A stretch of DNA of 64,000 nucleotides from Nocardia asteroides (GCF_900637185.1 NZ_LR134352.1:682001-746000); one strand, 5' to 3'; numbered from the stretch's first letter, positions 54,480 through 63,770 are shown. The notes: generated by a model not told the origin, from the sequence alone. Translations and numbers: made by a program.

Positions 54480-55007
54480 ATGAGCACGTCGCGCACTGAT
54501 GACAAAGGCGGGTATACCGCGGCCGAGGAATACTCGGCCACCCAGGACGCGCTGGCGCGCTGCCGTCACTACCGCAAGCACAACGGCCTCTACGGTGTCG
54601 TCGACTCCGCGCTGGGCCGGATCATGCTCGAGATCGGCGCGGTGGGCGCCGTGGTGATGCCGTCGACACTGGGGGAGCGGGTACGCGGGCTGCTCGGCAG
54701 CCGCGGCCAGCGCTGCGGGCCGATCATCGCCCACCCCCGCTCCGGCCGCTGGACCTTCCTCACCGGCCCCACCGACAACTCCTACCTGGATACGGTGCTG
54801 TTCGCCGACCTGTTCCGGGTGTGCGCCTCGGTGGCCTTACCCGGCAGCGAGATCGTGCTGCCCTCGCCCGCCGACGAACGCAGCGGCTACCGCACCTGGA
54901 TGCACGAGCCCGACGGCGACTACCGGCCCGACTTCGCCCAGATCGTGGCCGCCACCCGCACCAACGCCAGGTCGGCGGTGCTGCTGCGCGAACCCGGTAC
55001 CGCCTGA
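54480..55007 (+). CDS. Hypothetical actinobacterial protein, function unknown
   Basis: A 175-residue soluble protein. Visible features: a polar N-terminus (MSTSRTDDKGGYTAAEEYSA), a helical part, the segment GPIIAHPRSGRWTFLTGP, and IVLPSPADERSGYRTWMHEP. The HPRSGRWTFL and LPSPAD blocks recall a class of short actinobacterial proteins that keep part of a primase/polymerase-like fold, but I cannot confirm this. The ATG at 54480 follows GACGAGG; GTG 54477 is adjacent. It is divergent from the XRE/DUF397 pair and may be its target. Confidence 0.7.
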   Translation: MSTSRTDDKGGYTAAEEYSATQDALARCRHYRKHNGLYGVVDSALGRIMLEIGAVGAVVMPSTLGERVRGLLGSRGQRCGPIIAHPRSGRWTFLTGPTDNSYLDTVLFADLFRVCASVALPGSEIVLPSPADERSGYRTWMHEPDGDYRPDFAQIVAATRTNARSAVLLREPGTA

Positions 55008-55011
55008 CCAG

Positions 55012-55791
55012 CTACAACTGACCGCCGAGGCGCGCGTGCATCTCCCACACGAGCACCTCGGCATCGCCGTGTGGACGGACCAGCTGGCCGCCGGAACGGG
55101 TCAGCCGGACCGCGTCGCCCTGGGCCAGGGTGCCGATGCCCTCGATGTCGACCTCGCCGCGCGCCACGAAGACATGCAGGTAGGGCGCGTCGGGCAGGGT
55201 GACGCCGGGACTGTCGGCGGGCATCCGGGCGACATGCATCGCCGCGTGCGAGGAGTTGATCGCGATGGCCGTGCGGTCGCGATAGCGCGGTAAGCCCGAC
55301 GCCACCGTCACCAGTCCGCCGCCGGCCAGCTCGTCGTCGATCTCGAGCTGCTGATAGCCGGGGTCCACGCCGGGCTCGTCGGGCACCACCCACATCTGCA
55401 CGAAGTGCACCGGTTCGTCGTGCTCGGGCGCGGTGCCGTCGAGCCGCCACGAGTCGTTCTTCTCCGAGTGCAGGATGCCGGTGCCCGCGCTCATCCGCTG
55501 CGCCAGACCCGGGTAGATGATCCCGTTGTGACCCAGTGAGTCCTGGTGCACCAGGCTGCCGCCGAGCACCCAGGTGACGATCTCCATGTCCCGGTGCGGG
55601 TGGGTGTCGAAGCCCTCGCCGGGCAGCACCACGTCCTCGTTGTTCACCAGCAGCAGGCCGTGGTGGGTGTTGTCGGGGTCGTAGTGCTCGCCGAAGGAGA
55701 ACGAATGTTTGGAATCCAGCCAGGAGATCCGGGTCTTCATCCGGTCACCACCGCGGTGCAGTTCGATCCGCGGTGTCGTCGATGTGGACAT
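55012..55791 (-). CDS. Pirin-family cupin protein
   Basis: A 259-residue pirin. The metal site has FDTHPHRDMEIVTWVLGG with His-x-His and Glu, and GTGILHSEKND with the last His. A second cupin domain (YLHVFVARGEVDIEGIG) follows. Bacterial pirins bind Fe or other metals, and some oxidise flavonols or modulate enzymes; the role here is not predictable. The ATG at 55791 follows AGGAA. It is divergent from an MFS gene. Confidence 0.92.
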   Translation of the reverse strand: MSTSTTPRIELHRGGDRMKTRISWLDSKHSFSFGEHYDPDNTHHGLLLVNNEDVVLPGEGFDTHPHRDMEIVTWVLGGSLVHQDSLGHNGIIYPGLAQRMSAGTGILHSEKNDSWRLDGTAPEHDEPVHFVQMWVVPDEPGVDPGYQQLEIDDELAGGGLVTVASGLPRYRDRTAIAINSSHAAMHVARMPADSPGVTLPDAPYLHVFVARGEVDIEGIGTLAQGDAVRLTRSGGQLVRPHGDAEVLVWEMHARLGGQL

Positions 55792-55840
55792 GACGTTCCT
55801 CCTGCTCGCACCCGTACCGCCGCCTCAATTCTGGCACCAC

Positions 55841-55855
55841 TATTCTCACCGGGTG
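55841..55855 (+). promoter_or_regulatory. Candidate -10 hexamer directly preceding a leaderless MFS start
   Basis: TATTCT (55841-55846) ends 6 nt before the GTG at 55853. This is the spacing of a -10 box to a transcription start, and no ribosome binding site exists upstream of the GTG, so a leaderless mRNA is predicted. Confidence 0.45.
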
Positions 55856-57220
55856 TCGACTCATCGCCCTGACGGCTCGAATCCGGCCGATGAGCGGCCG
55901 AACTCGATGCGCGGTCTGCTCGGCGAGAGCCGCGGGGTGATCCGGCGGAATCCGCAGATGCCGCGGCTGGCGCTGCTGCGGCTGGCCGCCCAGTTCGGTG
56001 ACGGCATGTTCCAGGCGGCGCTGTCGGGCGCCATCCTGTTCAACCCCGAACGCGAGACCGATCCGCTGGCCATCGCCGCGGGCTTCGCGGTCCTGCTGCT
56101 GCCCTATTCGATCCTCGGCCCGTACGCCGGGGCCCTGCTGGACCGGTGGGATCGGCGCAATGTCCTGCTGATCGCCAGCGTGGCGCGGGCCGCGTTGATC
56201 GCGCTGGCCGCGCTCGGGTTGTACGCGGGGATCGGCGAGACGCCGCTGTTGCTGCTGGCGCTGGCCACCGTCGGGATCAGCAGGTTCGTGCTGGCCGGGG
56301 TGTCGGCGGCGCTGCCGCGGGTGCTCGAACAACGCTGGCTGGTGCCGATGAACTCGGTGCTGGCGACCATCGCCTCGGTGTGCGCCGGCGTCGGCGCGGC
56401 CGCGTCGGTGGCGGTGATCGCGCTGATCGGCGCCGGTGACGCCGCGTCGGCGGTGGCGGTGGGGCTCAGCGGCATCGGCTCACTGGTCGGCGTGGTCCTC
56501 GCCGCCGGCTTCCGGCACGGTGTGCTCGGGCCCGAAAGCGGTTCGGCCACGTCGGAGAGCACGGTGCACGCCATCGCCACCGGGCTGCGCACCGGCGCGG
56601 CGGCGGTGTGGCGCTCCGCGCAGGTGACGACGGCGATGATCGGCATCGGCGCGCACCGCGTCGTGTTCGGCATGAACACCCTGATCATGGTGCTGGTGCT
56701 GCGCCAGCCCAGCGATGCCGACCAGCTCAGCGGCGGCCTGGTGGGCTTCGGCGTCGCCATCGGCTTCGCGGCGGCGGGCATGCTGCTGGCCGCCATCCTC
56801 GCGCCGGTGCTGATCCCGCGGCTGGGCAGGCCGCGCACCGTGCTGCTCGGCCTGAGCACCGCCGTGGTCGTGCAGCTGACGCTGGTCACCCCGATCGCAC
56901 TGGCGACCGGCGCCGCCGTCGACAACGCGCACCGGCTGCTGCTGGCGGGCGCCTTCGGCCTCGGACTGGCGGGCCAGACGATCAAGCTCACCGGCGACGC
57001 GAGCATGCAGATCGACATCGACGACGATCAGCGCGGACAGGTCTTCGCGCTGCAGGACACCGTCTTCAACATGACCTTCGTACTGGCCATCGCGGCCACC
57101 GCGCTGGTGATCCCGGCCGACGGACGCTCGATCGGCGTGGTGCTGGCAGGCGCCGCGATCTACGCGCTGGGCATCGTGGCGATCGCGCTCAATGCCCGTC
57201 GAGCCAGGGTGGCCGGCTGA
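55853..57220 (+). CDS. MFS transporter
   Basis: A 455-residue transporter with about 12 membrane helices. Motif-A-like GALLDRWDRRNVLLIASVAR lies after helix 2. It has the look of the enterobactin-exporter/EntS-like or macrolide-efflux branch (GVSRFVLAG-like GISRFVLAGVSAALPRV, LQDTVFNMTFVLAIAA). Substrate unknown. The start is taken at GTG 55853 (VSTHRPDG) on the leaderless argument; ATG 55907 (MRGLLGES) is the alternative. The 3' end overlaps a small convergent frame by 32 nt. Confidence 0.87.
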   Translation: MSTHRPDGSNPADERPNSMRGLLGESRGVIRRNPQMPRLALLRLAAQFGDGMFQAALSGAILFNPERETDPLAIAAGFAVLLLPYSILGPYAGALLDRWDRRNVLLIASVARAALIALAALGLYAGIGETPLLLLALATVGISRFVLAGVSAALPRVLEQRWLVPMNSVLATIASVCAGVGAAASVAVIALIGAGDAASAVAVGLSGIGSLVGVVLAAGFRHGVLGPESGSATSESTVHAIATGLRTGAAAVWRSAQVTTAMIGIGAHRVVFGMNTLIMVLVLRQPSDADQLSGGLVGFGVAIGFAAAGMLLAAILAPVLIPRLGRPRTVLLGLSTAVVVQLTLVTPIALATGAAVDNAHRLLLAGAFGLGLAGQTIKLTGDASMQIDIDDDQRGQVFALQDTVFNMTFVLAIAATALVIPADGRSIGVVLAGAAIYALGIVAIALNARRARVAG

Positions 57221-57470
57221 CCGCGCCCGGCGGGTCCTGGGCGAGCACCGCGCGGTGATCGACCGCGACCAGCGGAATGTCGGGCAGCGCGGCCAGATCG
57301 GCGGCGGCCGCGCGTTCGGCGTCCCACAGGGCGTCGTCGATGCCCGCGTCGAGGGTGACGTCGAGCCACAGCGCGGCGGAACCGGTGTCGGCCAGCGCGG
57401 ATTCGGCGTCCCCGGACCAGGGGTGCGCGAGCGGGTCACCGGTGCCGAGAACGTACTCGAATTCGTTCAC
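57189..57470 (-). CDS. Small acidic hypothetical protein
   Basis: A 93-residue frame (VNEFEYVLGTGDPLAHPWSG, then SAALWLDVTLDAGIDDALWD and IPLVAVDHRAVLAQDPPG). Its composition is protein-like and acidic, whereas the opposite frame reads as antisense, so I favour this as real. The GTG at 57470 follows AGGAT; a longer form to ATG 57557 exists but adds unlikely residues and has no ribosome site. It overlaps the MFS 3' end in antisense. Function unknown. Confidence 0.5.
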   Translation of the reverse strand: MNEFEYVLGTGDPLAHPWSGDAESALADTGSAALWLDVTLDAGIDDALWDAERAAAADLAALPDIPLVAVDHRAVLAQDPPGAVSRPPWLDGH

Positions 57471-57569
57471 ATCCTGGTTGGACGCGCGGCGAGCACATTC
57501 GGTTCCGGTGAATTCGGTGCGGCCGGGTGGTATTTGTTTGTTCGTTCGGTTGGTCATTCGAGGGAGCTC

Positions 57570-59096
57570 ATGCGCGCACGGCTGGTACCGCACGGATCGA
57601 CCGCACTGGGCGCCCTGCTGGCGATGACGCTGGCCGCGCCCGCCTCGGCCACCCCCTTCCCCTGGGCGCCGCCGCCCGTGAACATCTGCGGGGAGACGGG
57701 TTTCGACCCGCTCAACCGGCAGCCCGACCCGGCCGCCCCCGCGGCGCCGGTGCTGCCGTCGACCATCGACATCCCCGTCCCGGTACCGCAACTGACCCCG
57801 GTGCCGGTGCCCGATCCGCCGCAGGACACCACCCGGGTGGCCCAGATACCGCTGCCGTCGGACCCCTGCCGCAATCCCTGCCCCGAGGTACGCGACACTC
57901 CCGAACCCGACGACGGCGCCGCCGAATCCGGCGATGTGTCAGCCGGTTCGGCCGTCGCGCTGCCCCGCGTGCGGATCAAGCCCGAGATCGAACCCATCCC
58001 CGTCCCGGTGCCCGGGGTCGCGACCGAACCCGCGCAGCCCGCGCCCGAACCCGTTGTGCGACCGGCCGAACCGGGGCCGCGCAGGCCGGTCGTCGCGACG
58101 CCACGGGTGGAGTCGGTGCGCCTGGTCGAACAGCTGACCGGGCGCGGCTCGAGCAATCGCACCGACATGCGCTGGCAGGTCGACGGCACCGACCTCGGCC
58201 TGTTCTGGGAGACCGAACCGGGCAAGGTCGCCATGGTCTTCGGGGATACCTTCGGCGACGGGTGGACCTACGGCGGCGCGGGCGTCGATTCCGCCGACTG
58301 GCGGTCGAATGTGCTCGCCTACAGCACCGACCGGAATCTGGACGACGGCCTGGTCATCGACTCGATGGTGCAGGACAGCCCGTGCCACGCCGCCGAACTG
58401 CTCGGCAGCCGCAAGATCAAGAACTGGGAGACCACCACCATCCCCACCTCGGGATTCGCCCTGGGGAACAGGCAGTTCCTGAGCTACATGTCGGTCAACC
58501 ACTGGTCCCGGGTGCCGGGCATGTGGCTGACCAACTACGGCGGACTGGCCTACTCCGACGACGGCGGGCAGACCTGGACCAAGGATCAGCACGCCCGCTG
58601 GGAGAACATGTTCGGCCTCGGCCGGTTCCAGGTGGCGGCGATGGTGCCGCAGGGCGACCACGTCTACATGTTCGGTACGCCCAACGGACGGGTCGGCGTG
58701 ATCGGCCTGGCCCGGGTGCGCAAGGACGACGTCCTCAACAAGTCCGCGTACCAGTACTGGGTGGACGGCAATTGGGCGCCCGCGGCGGAGAATTCGGCGA
58801 CGCCGCTGGTGCTCGGCACGGCCAGCGAGCTGTCGGTGCGCTTCGACGCGGAGAGCGAGCAGTGGCAGATGGTCTACCTCGACGCGGCGGCCGGCCAGAT
58901 CGTGCTGCGCACCGCTTCGCAGCCGCAGGGGAGCTGGACCGGGTCGGTGCCGCTGGTGTCGACCACGGACTATCCGAAGGCCTACGGCGGCTTCATCCAT
59001 CCCTGGTCGACCGCGCGTGACCTGTATTTCACGATGTCGGCGTGGGACAGCTACAACGTGTACCTGATGCACGCCCGGCTGACGCCGCCCGGCTGA
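57570..59096 (+). CDS. Secreted DUF4185-domain protein
   Basis: A 508-residue exported protein. The signal peptide (STALGALLAMTLAAPASA) is followed by about 150 residues of Pro-rich linker (IDIPVPVPQLTPVPVPDPP and similar). A C-terminal domain of about 330 residues with beta-propeller-like features follows: VAMVFGDTFGDGWTYGGAG, RQFLSYMSVNHWSRVPGMW, YSDDGGQTWTK (an Asp-box) and HPWSTARDLYFTMSAWDSYN. This is DUF4185, related to glycoside-hydrolase-like five-bladed propellers. A role in wall or arabinan-type glycan turnover is possible but not proven. The ATG at 57570 follows GAGGGAG. Confidence 0.88.
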   Translation: MRARLVPHGSTALGALLAMTLAAPASATPFPWAPPPVNICGETGFDPLNRQPDPAAPAAPVLPSTIDIPVPVPQLTPVPVPDPPQDTTRVAQIPLPSDPCRNPCPEVRDTPEPDDGAAESGDVSAGSAVALPRVRIKPEIEPIPVPVPGVATEPAQPAPEPVVRPAEPGPRRPVVATPRVESVRLVEQLTGRGSSNRTDMRWQVDGTDLGLFWETEPGKVAMVFGDTFGDGWTYGGAGVDSADWRSNVLAYSTDRNLDDGLVIDSMVQDSPCHAAELLGSRKIKNWETTTIPTSGFALGNRQFLSYMSVNHWSRVPGMWLTNYGGLAYSDDGGQTWTKDQHARWENMFGLGRFQVAAMVPQGDHVYMFGTPNGRVGVIGLARVRKDDVLNKSAYQYWVDGNWAPAAENSATPLVLGTASELSVRFDAESEQWQMVYLDAAAGQIVLRTASQPQGSWTGSVPLVSTTDYPKAYGGFIHPWSTARDLYFTMSAWDSYNVYLMHARLTPPG

Positions 59097-59097
59097 C

Positions 59098-59955
59098 TCA
59101 GCGCGCGGGCACGAACCGTAATCGCTCACCGGGTCTGGCCTGCGCCACCCGGTCGACATCGGCGTCGAGCACCACCGCGATCACCGGATAGCCGCCGGTG
59201 ATCGGGTGATCGGCGAGGAACACCACCGGCTGCCCGCTCGGCGGCACCTGCACCGAGCCCAGCGCGACGCCCTCGGCGGGCAGCTCCCTGGTAATCGAGC
59301 GCACCAGCGGCGCGCCCTCGGCCCGGTCCAGCCTGGCGCCGATGCGGTCGGTGTCGGTGGAGACCAGCCAGGAACCGTGGAACAGCTCGTCGGGGTCGGT
59401 GAACCAGTCGGCGCGCGGACCCGGCACCGCGCGTACCGCCAGCAGCTCCGGCGGTACGGGCAGCGGGGCGAACTCGACGGTGGGCAGGGTGCGCGGCGGC
59501 GGCCCGACCGGCAGCTGGGTGCCCGCGCGCAGCGGCTCGGGACCGATCCCGGACATGGTGTCGCGACTGCGCGAACCGAGCACCTTGGGCACGTCGATGC
59601 CGCCGCGCACGGCCACGTAGCTGCGTAGCCCCGATTGCGCGAAGCCCAGCCGCAGCACCTGCCCCTCGGCGAGCTCGAGCACGCTGGCGTGGCCGACGGG
59701 GGTGCCGTCGACGGTGGCCGGCGCGGCGGCACCGGTCACCGCGACCGTGAGATGGGCGTCGGCGCGCAGGGTCAGCCCGCCGAGCAGCACCTCGACGGCG
59801 GCCAGTTCCTCCGGATTGCCGACCAGCCGGTTGGCCAGCCGCAGCGACGCGCGGTCGGCCGCGCCCGCCTGGCCCACCCCGGAATCGAACCACCCCGGCC
59901 GGCCCAGGTCCTGGATCGTCGCGAGCGGCCCCACCCGCTCGATGAAGATCTGCAT
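59098..59955 (-). CDS. pxpC: 5-oxoprolinase subunit PxpC (biotin-dependent carboxyltransferase family)
   Basis: A 285-residue KipA/PxpC protein. It opens MQIFIERVGPLATIQDLGRPG, then GQAGAADRASLRLANRLVGN, RSYVAVRGGIDVPKVLGSRS, and the end QPVVFLADHPITGGYPVIAVV. With PxpA and PxpB it hydrolyses ATP to open 5-oxoproline to glutamate. The ATG at 59955 follows GGAG. It is the last gene of pxpABC on this strand, 54 nt after pxpB, and ends 1 nt from the convergent DUF4185 gene. Confidence 0.92.
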   Translation of the reverse strand: MQIFIERVGPLATIQDLGRPGWFDSGVGQAGAADRASLRLANRLVGNPEELAAVEVLLGGLTLRADAHLTVAVTGAAAPATVDGTPVGHASVLELAEGQVLRLGFAQSGLRSYVAVRGGIDVPKVLGSRSRDTMSGIGPEPLRAGTQLPVGPPPRTLPTVEFAPLPVPPELLAVRAVPGPRADWFTDPDELFHGSWLVSTDTDRIGARLDRAEGAPLVRSITRELPAEGVALGSVQVPPSGQPVVFLADHPITGGYPVIAVVLDADVDRVAQARPGERLRFVPAR

Positions 59956-60009
59956 GTGTGCACTCCCCGATTCGCTGTCGAGGCGGCGCATCGTTGAGCA
60001 GCCCTGGTG

Positions 60010-60729
60010 TTATACCTGTGCCGGACCGGTCGCCGTGTCGACGAACCGGACCGCCGTCCCCGCCCTGACCAGCGCGGGGGGATCGCGGTCGACCACCCAC
60101 ATCCGCAGATCGGTACGCCCGATCAGCTGCCAGCCGCCCGGCGTGCCCCGCGGATACACGGCCGAGTATCCGCCCGCCAGCGCCACCGCGCCCGGTGGGA
60201 TGGCGGTGCGGGCCTGGGCCCGGCGCGGCACGGACAACCGGCCGTCGGGCGAGGTCAGGTACCCGAAACCGGGTGCGAAGCCGACGAAGGCGCAGCGCCA
60301 GAGGGTGCCGGTGTGCGCCGCGATCACCTCGGGGACGGACAGCTCCAGCAGCCGGGCCACCTCGGGCAGATCGGCGCCGTCGTAGCGGACCGGAATCTCC
60401 ACCACGTCCTCGGGAATCTCGCTGTCGGGCACTGTTCCACGGGAAACATCGGGCGAATCGGGTTGCGGCGGCTCGTGATCCAGCCGGTCCAGCAGGGCGA
60501 CCAGCTCGCGCCGGACCTGTACGGCGTAGCTCACCGAATGCATGGTCACCAGTACGGTTTCCGCGGCGGGCAGCACATCCTGTACCCCCGCGATGGCGTG
60601 CACGCGCAGCGCCGAGGCCAGCCGCTGGACCGGCCGCGGATCGTCGAGGGTGATCAGCATCGCGCGGTCACCCGCCGGACGGATCCGGGAGTTCCAGTCG
60701 ATCGCCGCGTCCCTCGTTACCTCGTCCAT
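60010..60729 (-). CDS. pxpB: 5-oxoprolinase subunit PxpB (allophanate hydrolase subunit 1 family)
   Basis: A 239-residue KipI/PxpB protein. The N-terminal domain has IRPAGDRAMLITL. The C-terminal cyclophilin-like domain has VEIPVRYDGADLPEVARLL, CAFVGFAPGFGYLTS, VPRRAQARTAIPPGAVALAG and YPRGTPGGWQLIGRT. A 15-residue Pro/Ser/Asp-rich insert separates the two. It works with PxpC as the ATP-using half of 5-oxoprolinase. ATG 60729; 15 nt after pxpA. Confidence 0.92.
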   Translation of the reverse strand: MDEVTRDAAIDWNSRIRPAGDRAMLITLDDPRPVQRLASALRVHAIAGVQDVLPAAETVLVTMHSVSYAVQVRRELVALLDRLDHEPPQPDSPDVSRGTVPDSEIPEDVVEIPVRYDGADLPEVARLLELSVPEVIAAHTGTLWRCAFVGFAPGFGYLTSPDGRLSVPRRAQARTAIPPGAVALAGGYSAVYPRGTPGGWQLIGRTDLRMWVVDRDPPALVRAGTAVRFVDTATGPAQV

Positions 60730-60744
60730 TCTGCCCTCCCACCC

Positions 60745-61500
60745 TCAGCCGAACGGCTCCACCGGTATTCCGGCGTCGTCGAGCGCCTGCCGAATCCGGC
60801 GGGCCATCTCCACGGCAGCAGGGGAATCGCCGTGCACGCACACACTCGCCACGGTCACGGCGACCGTACCGGGACCGTCTACGGTACGCGCGGTCCCCGA
60901 CAGCGCAAGAGAAACCGCCTGCGCCACGGCGTCGTCGGGCGGCAGCACCGCGCCGGCAACCCCGCGCGGCGCCAGCGAGCCCGTCGCGGTGTAGGCGCGA
61001 TCGGCGAAGCCCTCCCCGACGAACCGCACGCCGACCCGGCCCGCGGCCCGCTCGAGTTCGGTGCCCGCCGGACCGAGCAGGGCCAGACCGGTGTCGGACT
61101 CGGCCACCGCGGCCAGCACGGCGTCGGCGAGCAACTGATCGCGGGCCGCCGCGTGATAGAGCGCGCCATGCGGCTTGACGTAGCGCACCCGGTCACCCGC
61201 CGCGCGGGCGAAGGCCGCCAGCGCGCCGATCTGGTACAGCACCTCGTCGCGCAGGTCGGCCGGGGCGATGGCGATATCGCGCCTGCCGAAGCCGACCAGA
61301 TCGCGATAGCCCACGTGGGCGCCGATCCGCACCCCCTTGGCGACGGCGAGTTCACAGGTCCGCCGCATGATCGAGGGGTCGCCCGCGTGGAAGCCGCAAG
61401 CGATGTTGGCGCTGGTCACGATGTCGAGCATCGCGGCGTCGTCACCCATGCGCCACGGCCCGAAGCCCTCGCCCAGATCACTGTTCAGGTCCAGCGGCAT
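60745..61500 (-). CDS. pxpA: 5-oxoprolinase subunit PxpA (LamB/YcsF family)
   Basis: A 251-residue protein with the LamB/YcsF signature LDLNSDLGEGFGPWRMGDD, then SANIACGFHAGDPSIM, GAHVGYRDLVGFGRRDI, YVKPHGALYHAA and FADRAYTATGSLAPRG. It binds 5-oxoproline. The ATG at 61500 (MPLDLNSD) was chosen over a longer open frame. It is the first gene of the pxpABC unit and lies 98 nt after modC. Confidence 0.94.
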   Translation of the reverse strand: MPLDLNSDLGEGFGPWRMGDDAAMLDIVTSANIACGFHAGDPSIMRRTCELAVAKGVRIGAHVGYRDLVGFGRRDIAIAPADLRDEVLYQIGALAAFARAAGDRVRYVKPHGALYHAAARDQLLADAVLAAVAESDTGLALLGPAGTELERAAGRVGVRFVGEGFADRAYTATGSLAPRGVAGAVLPPDDAVAQAVSLALSGTARTVDGPGTVAVTVASVCVHGDSPAAVEMARRIRQALDDAGIPVEPFG

Positions 61501-61598
61501 GCGATGCCCTCCGGTCTTCGCGCGACACTCCCAGGTGGGTACCCCGGTTGATTCGAGCATGAACGACCCAGTTCCGCCGCGCGCCACCGGGGCAGGTT

Positions 61599-62744
61599 TC
61601 AACAGGCGTAGACCCGCACCTCGGTGGCTTTGACCGCGAAGTGGACCCGGGCGCCGACGGTGAGCCCGAGCTGGGCGACGGCCGCCGGGGTCAGGTCGGC
61701 GCTCAGGCCTCTGACCTGCGGCGCGTCGCCCCTGATCCGGACGATGCCGCCGTGATCGGCGATCTCGACGACCTCGACGGCGAATACATTGCGCGGGCTC
61801 CCGCCGGGTCGCTCGGCGAATACTGCCACCGCGGCGGGGGAGAAGACCGCCGCCGTGGCCGAGCCAGGGACGAAGTCACCGACGACGCACCCGTCGATGC
61901 GCGACTCGCCGACTTGCACGGCCCCCAGAGCCGGAGTGTCGACCGCCCCGCCTTCCGAAGGTGGCCGGTGGTCCGCAACGATCGCCTGGCCGTGCACGAG
62001 GTTCAGGCCGGCGATGCGGGCCGCGAAGGTACTCCGGGGGTGCGACATGACATCGGTGACCGGGCCCGATTCGACGATCCGGCCCGCTTCCAGGACGACG
62101 ATGCGATCGGCGAGGGTGATGGCGTCGATGATGTCGTGCGTCACCAGGACCGCGCAGCGCGGATGGGCTCGGCTGGGCTCGTCGCGCAGGACGCGGCGCA
62201 GCAGGGTGCGCATGGCCGGGGCGGCGTCCACGTCGAGGGCTGACATCGGTTCGTCGAGCAGCAGCAGGTCGGGGTCGACGGCCAGCGCCCTGGCCAGCGC
62301 GACCCGCTGCGCCTGGCCGCCCGAGAGGGCGCCGGGGGGCCGGGCGGCGAGTTCGGTGGCGTCGACGGCGGCCAGCCAGTCCATCGCGATCCGCTGGGCC
62401 GCACGATTTCTCGCGCCCCGGCTGCGCGGGCCGAAGGCCACGTTGTCTCGCACATCGAGGTGCGGGAACAGCAGCGGGTCCTGCGCGAGCAGCGAGATTC
62501 CTCGCCGATACGGCGGTACGGCAACGCCTTTCGCCGAGTCGGTCAGCGTCCGGCCGCCGAGCCGCACCCAGCCCTCGTCCGGCTCGATCAGCCCCGCGAT
62601 CACGTCCAGCAGACTCGATTTTCCCGCACCGTTCGGTCCCAGCACCGCGAGTACCTCGCCCGGCGCGACCTCGATTCGCAGGTCCAGGTCACGCTCGGCG
62701 ATCCGGGCGGCGACGGATACCCCCGACGTCCGCGACGCGCTCAT
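61599..62744 (-). CDS. modC: Molybdate ABC transporter ATPase ModC
   Basis: A 381-residue ATPase. Walker A is [16 protein letters not shown], the signature [15 protein letters not shown], Walker [15 protein letters not shown], and the H-loop [15 protein letters not shown]-terminal TOBE/Mop domain (about 310-381, ending [15 protein letters not shown]) binds molybdate in the family. ATG 62744 overlaps the modB stop by 4 nt (ATGA). It powers uptake of molybdate for molybdopterin enzymes. Confidence 0.93.
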   Translation of the reverse strand: MSASRTSGVSVAARIAERDLDLRIEVAPGEVLAVLGPNGAGKSSLLDVIAGLIEPDEGWVRLGGRTLTDSAKGVAVPPYRRGISLLAQDPLLFPHLDVRDNVAFGPRSRGARNRAAQRIAMDWLAAVDATELAARPPGALSGGQAQRVALARALAVDPDLLLLDEPMSALDVDAAPAMRTLLRRVLRDEPSRAHPRCAVLVTHDIIDAITLADRIVVLEAGRIVESGPVTDVMSHPRSTFAARIAGLNLVHGQAIVADHRPPSEGGAVDTPALGAVQVGESRIDGCVVGDFVPGSATAAVFSPAAVAVFAERPGGSPRNVFAVEVVEIADHGGIVRIRGDAPQVRGLSADLTPAAVAQLGLTVGARVHFAVKATEVRVYAC

Positions 62745-63727
62745 CGTGGCTCCCGCGTACCGTCGGACCGCGGCCACTCGCCGTCGGGTTTCGTTCCGCC
62801 CGAGGCGGATCCGCCGACCGCGTCGGCGCCACGCGCGCGCGAATCGCCCGGTGCGCCGGCAACCGCGGCCCTTCGCCGTCGGTCACCGATCGCCGGACGC
62901 TCGGCACCGTTTCGCGGCGGACCGCTCACACCGCGGAGCTGGGTGCCCGGGATCGGGCTCGTGCGCCGGTAGGCGAGCAGGACGATCAGCACCGCGACGA
63001 TGATCAGCACCACCGAGAGTGCGACGGCGGCATCCGGATCGGCCTCCCGTTGCAGGTAGATCTCCAGGGGCAGCGTGCGGGTGCGGCCCTGCAGGCTGCC
63101 CGCGAAGGTGAGGGTGGCGCCGAATTCGCCGAGCGCGCGGGCGAAGGCGAGCACCGCGCCCGAGATCAGCGCGGGCCGTAGCAGCGGCAGCGTGATCCGC
63201 CACCAGACCGTGCTCGGCCCCGCGCCGAGCGTCGCCGCGATCTGCTCGTAGCGGCTGCCCGCCGTGCGCAAGGCCCCCTCCAGGGTGAGGACCAGAAACG
63301 GCAGGGCCACAAAGGTTTGTGCCAGCACCACCGCGGTCGTGCTGAACGCGATGTGGATGCCCGCCGCCGCCAGCTGCTCGCCGAGCAGGCCGCGCCTGCC
63401 GAAGGTGTACAGCAGGGCGATACCGCCGACCACCGGCGGTAGGACCAGGGGCAGCAGGACCAGTGCCCGCAGCACCGGCAGCCCGCGCCAGCGCATCCTG
63501 GCCAGCACCACGGCCATCGGGACACCGAAGATCAGGCACAGCACCGTGCTCGCCGTGGCCGTGCGCAGGCTCAACCACAGGGCGTCGCGGGAGGCCTCGG
63601 TGCCGATGAGTTCGGCGAACCGGCTCCACTCCACACCGAGGGCCAGTGCCGCCAACGGCAGGACGACCAGCGCGAAGCCGATCGCCGCCGGCACGGCCAG
63701 CCACCGTGGCAGCCCCGCGCTCACCAC
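62741..63727 (-). CDS. modB: Molybdate ABC transporter permease ModB with long C-terminal extension
   Basis: A 328-residue permease. The membrane part (about residues 1-250) has the EAA loop [20 protein letters not shown] and [20 protein letters not shown], typical of ModB/CysT. After [10 protein letters not shown] a polar Arg/Gly/Pro-rich tail of about 70 residues follows ([15 protein letters not shown] and similar). Normal ModB proteins end near residue 250. The GTG at 63727 is the start. The tail ends in the ATGA overlap with modC. Confidence 0.9.
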   Translation of the reverse strand: MVSAGLPRWLAVPAAIGFALVVLPLAALALGVEWSRFAELIGTEASRDALWLSLRTATASTVLCLIFGVPMAVVLARMRWRGLPVLRALVLLPLVLPPVVGGIALLYTFGRRGLLGEQLAAAGIHIAFSTTAVVLAQTFVALPFLVLTLEGALRTAGSRYEQIAATLGAGPSTVWWRITLPLLRPALISGAVLAFARALGEFGATLTFAGSLQGRTRTLPLEIYLQREADPDAAVALSVVLIIVAVLIVLLAYRRTSPIPGTQLRGVSGPPRNGAERPAIGDRRRRAAVAGAPGDSRARGADAVGGSASGGTKPDGEWPRSDGTREPR

Positions 63728-63770
63728 GGCACGCCCCCGGCCGGGACGGTCCGGCTGTCGCCCGGCAGGG

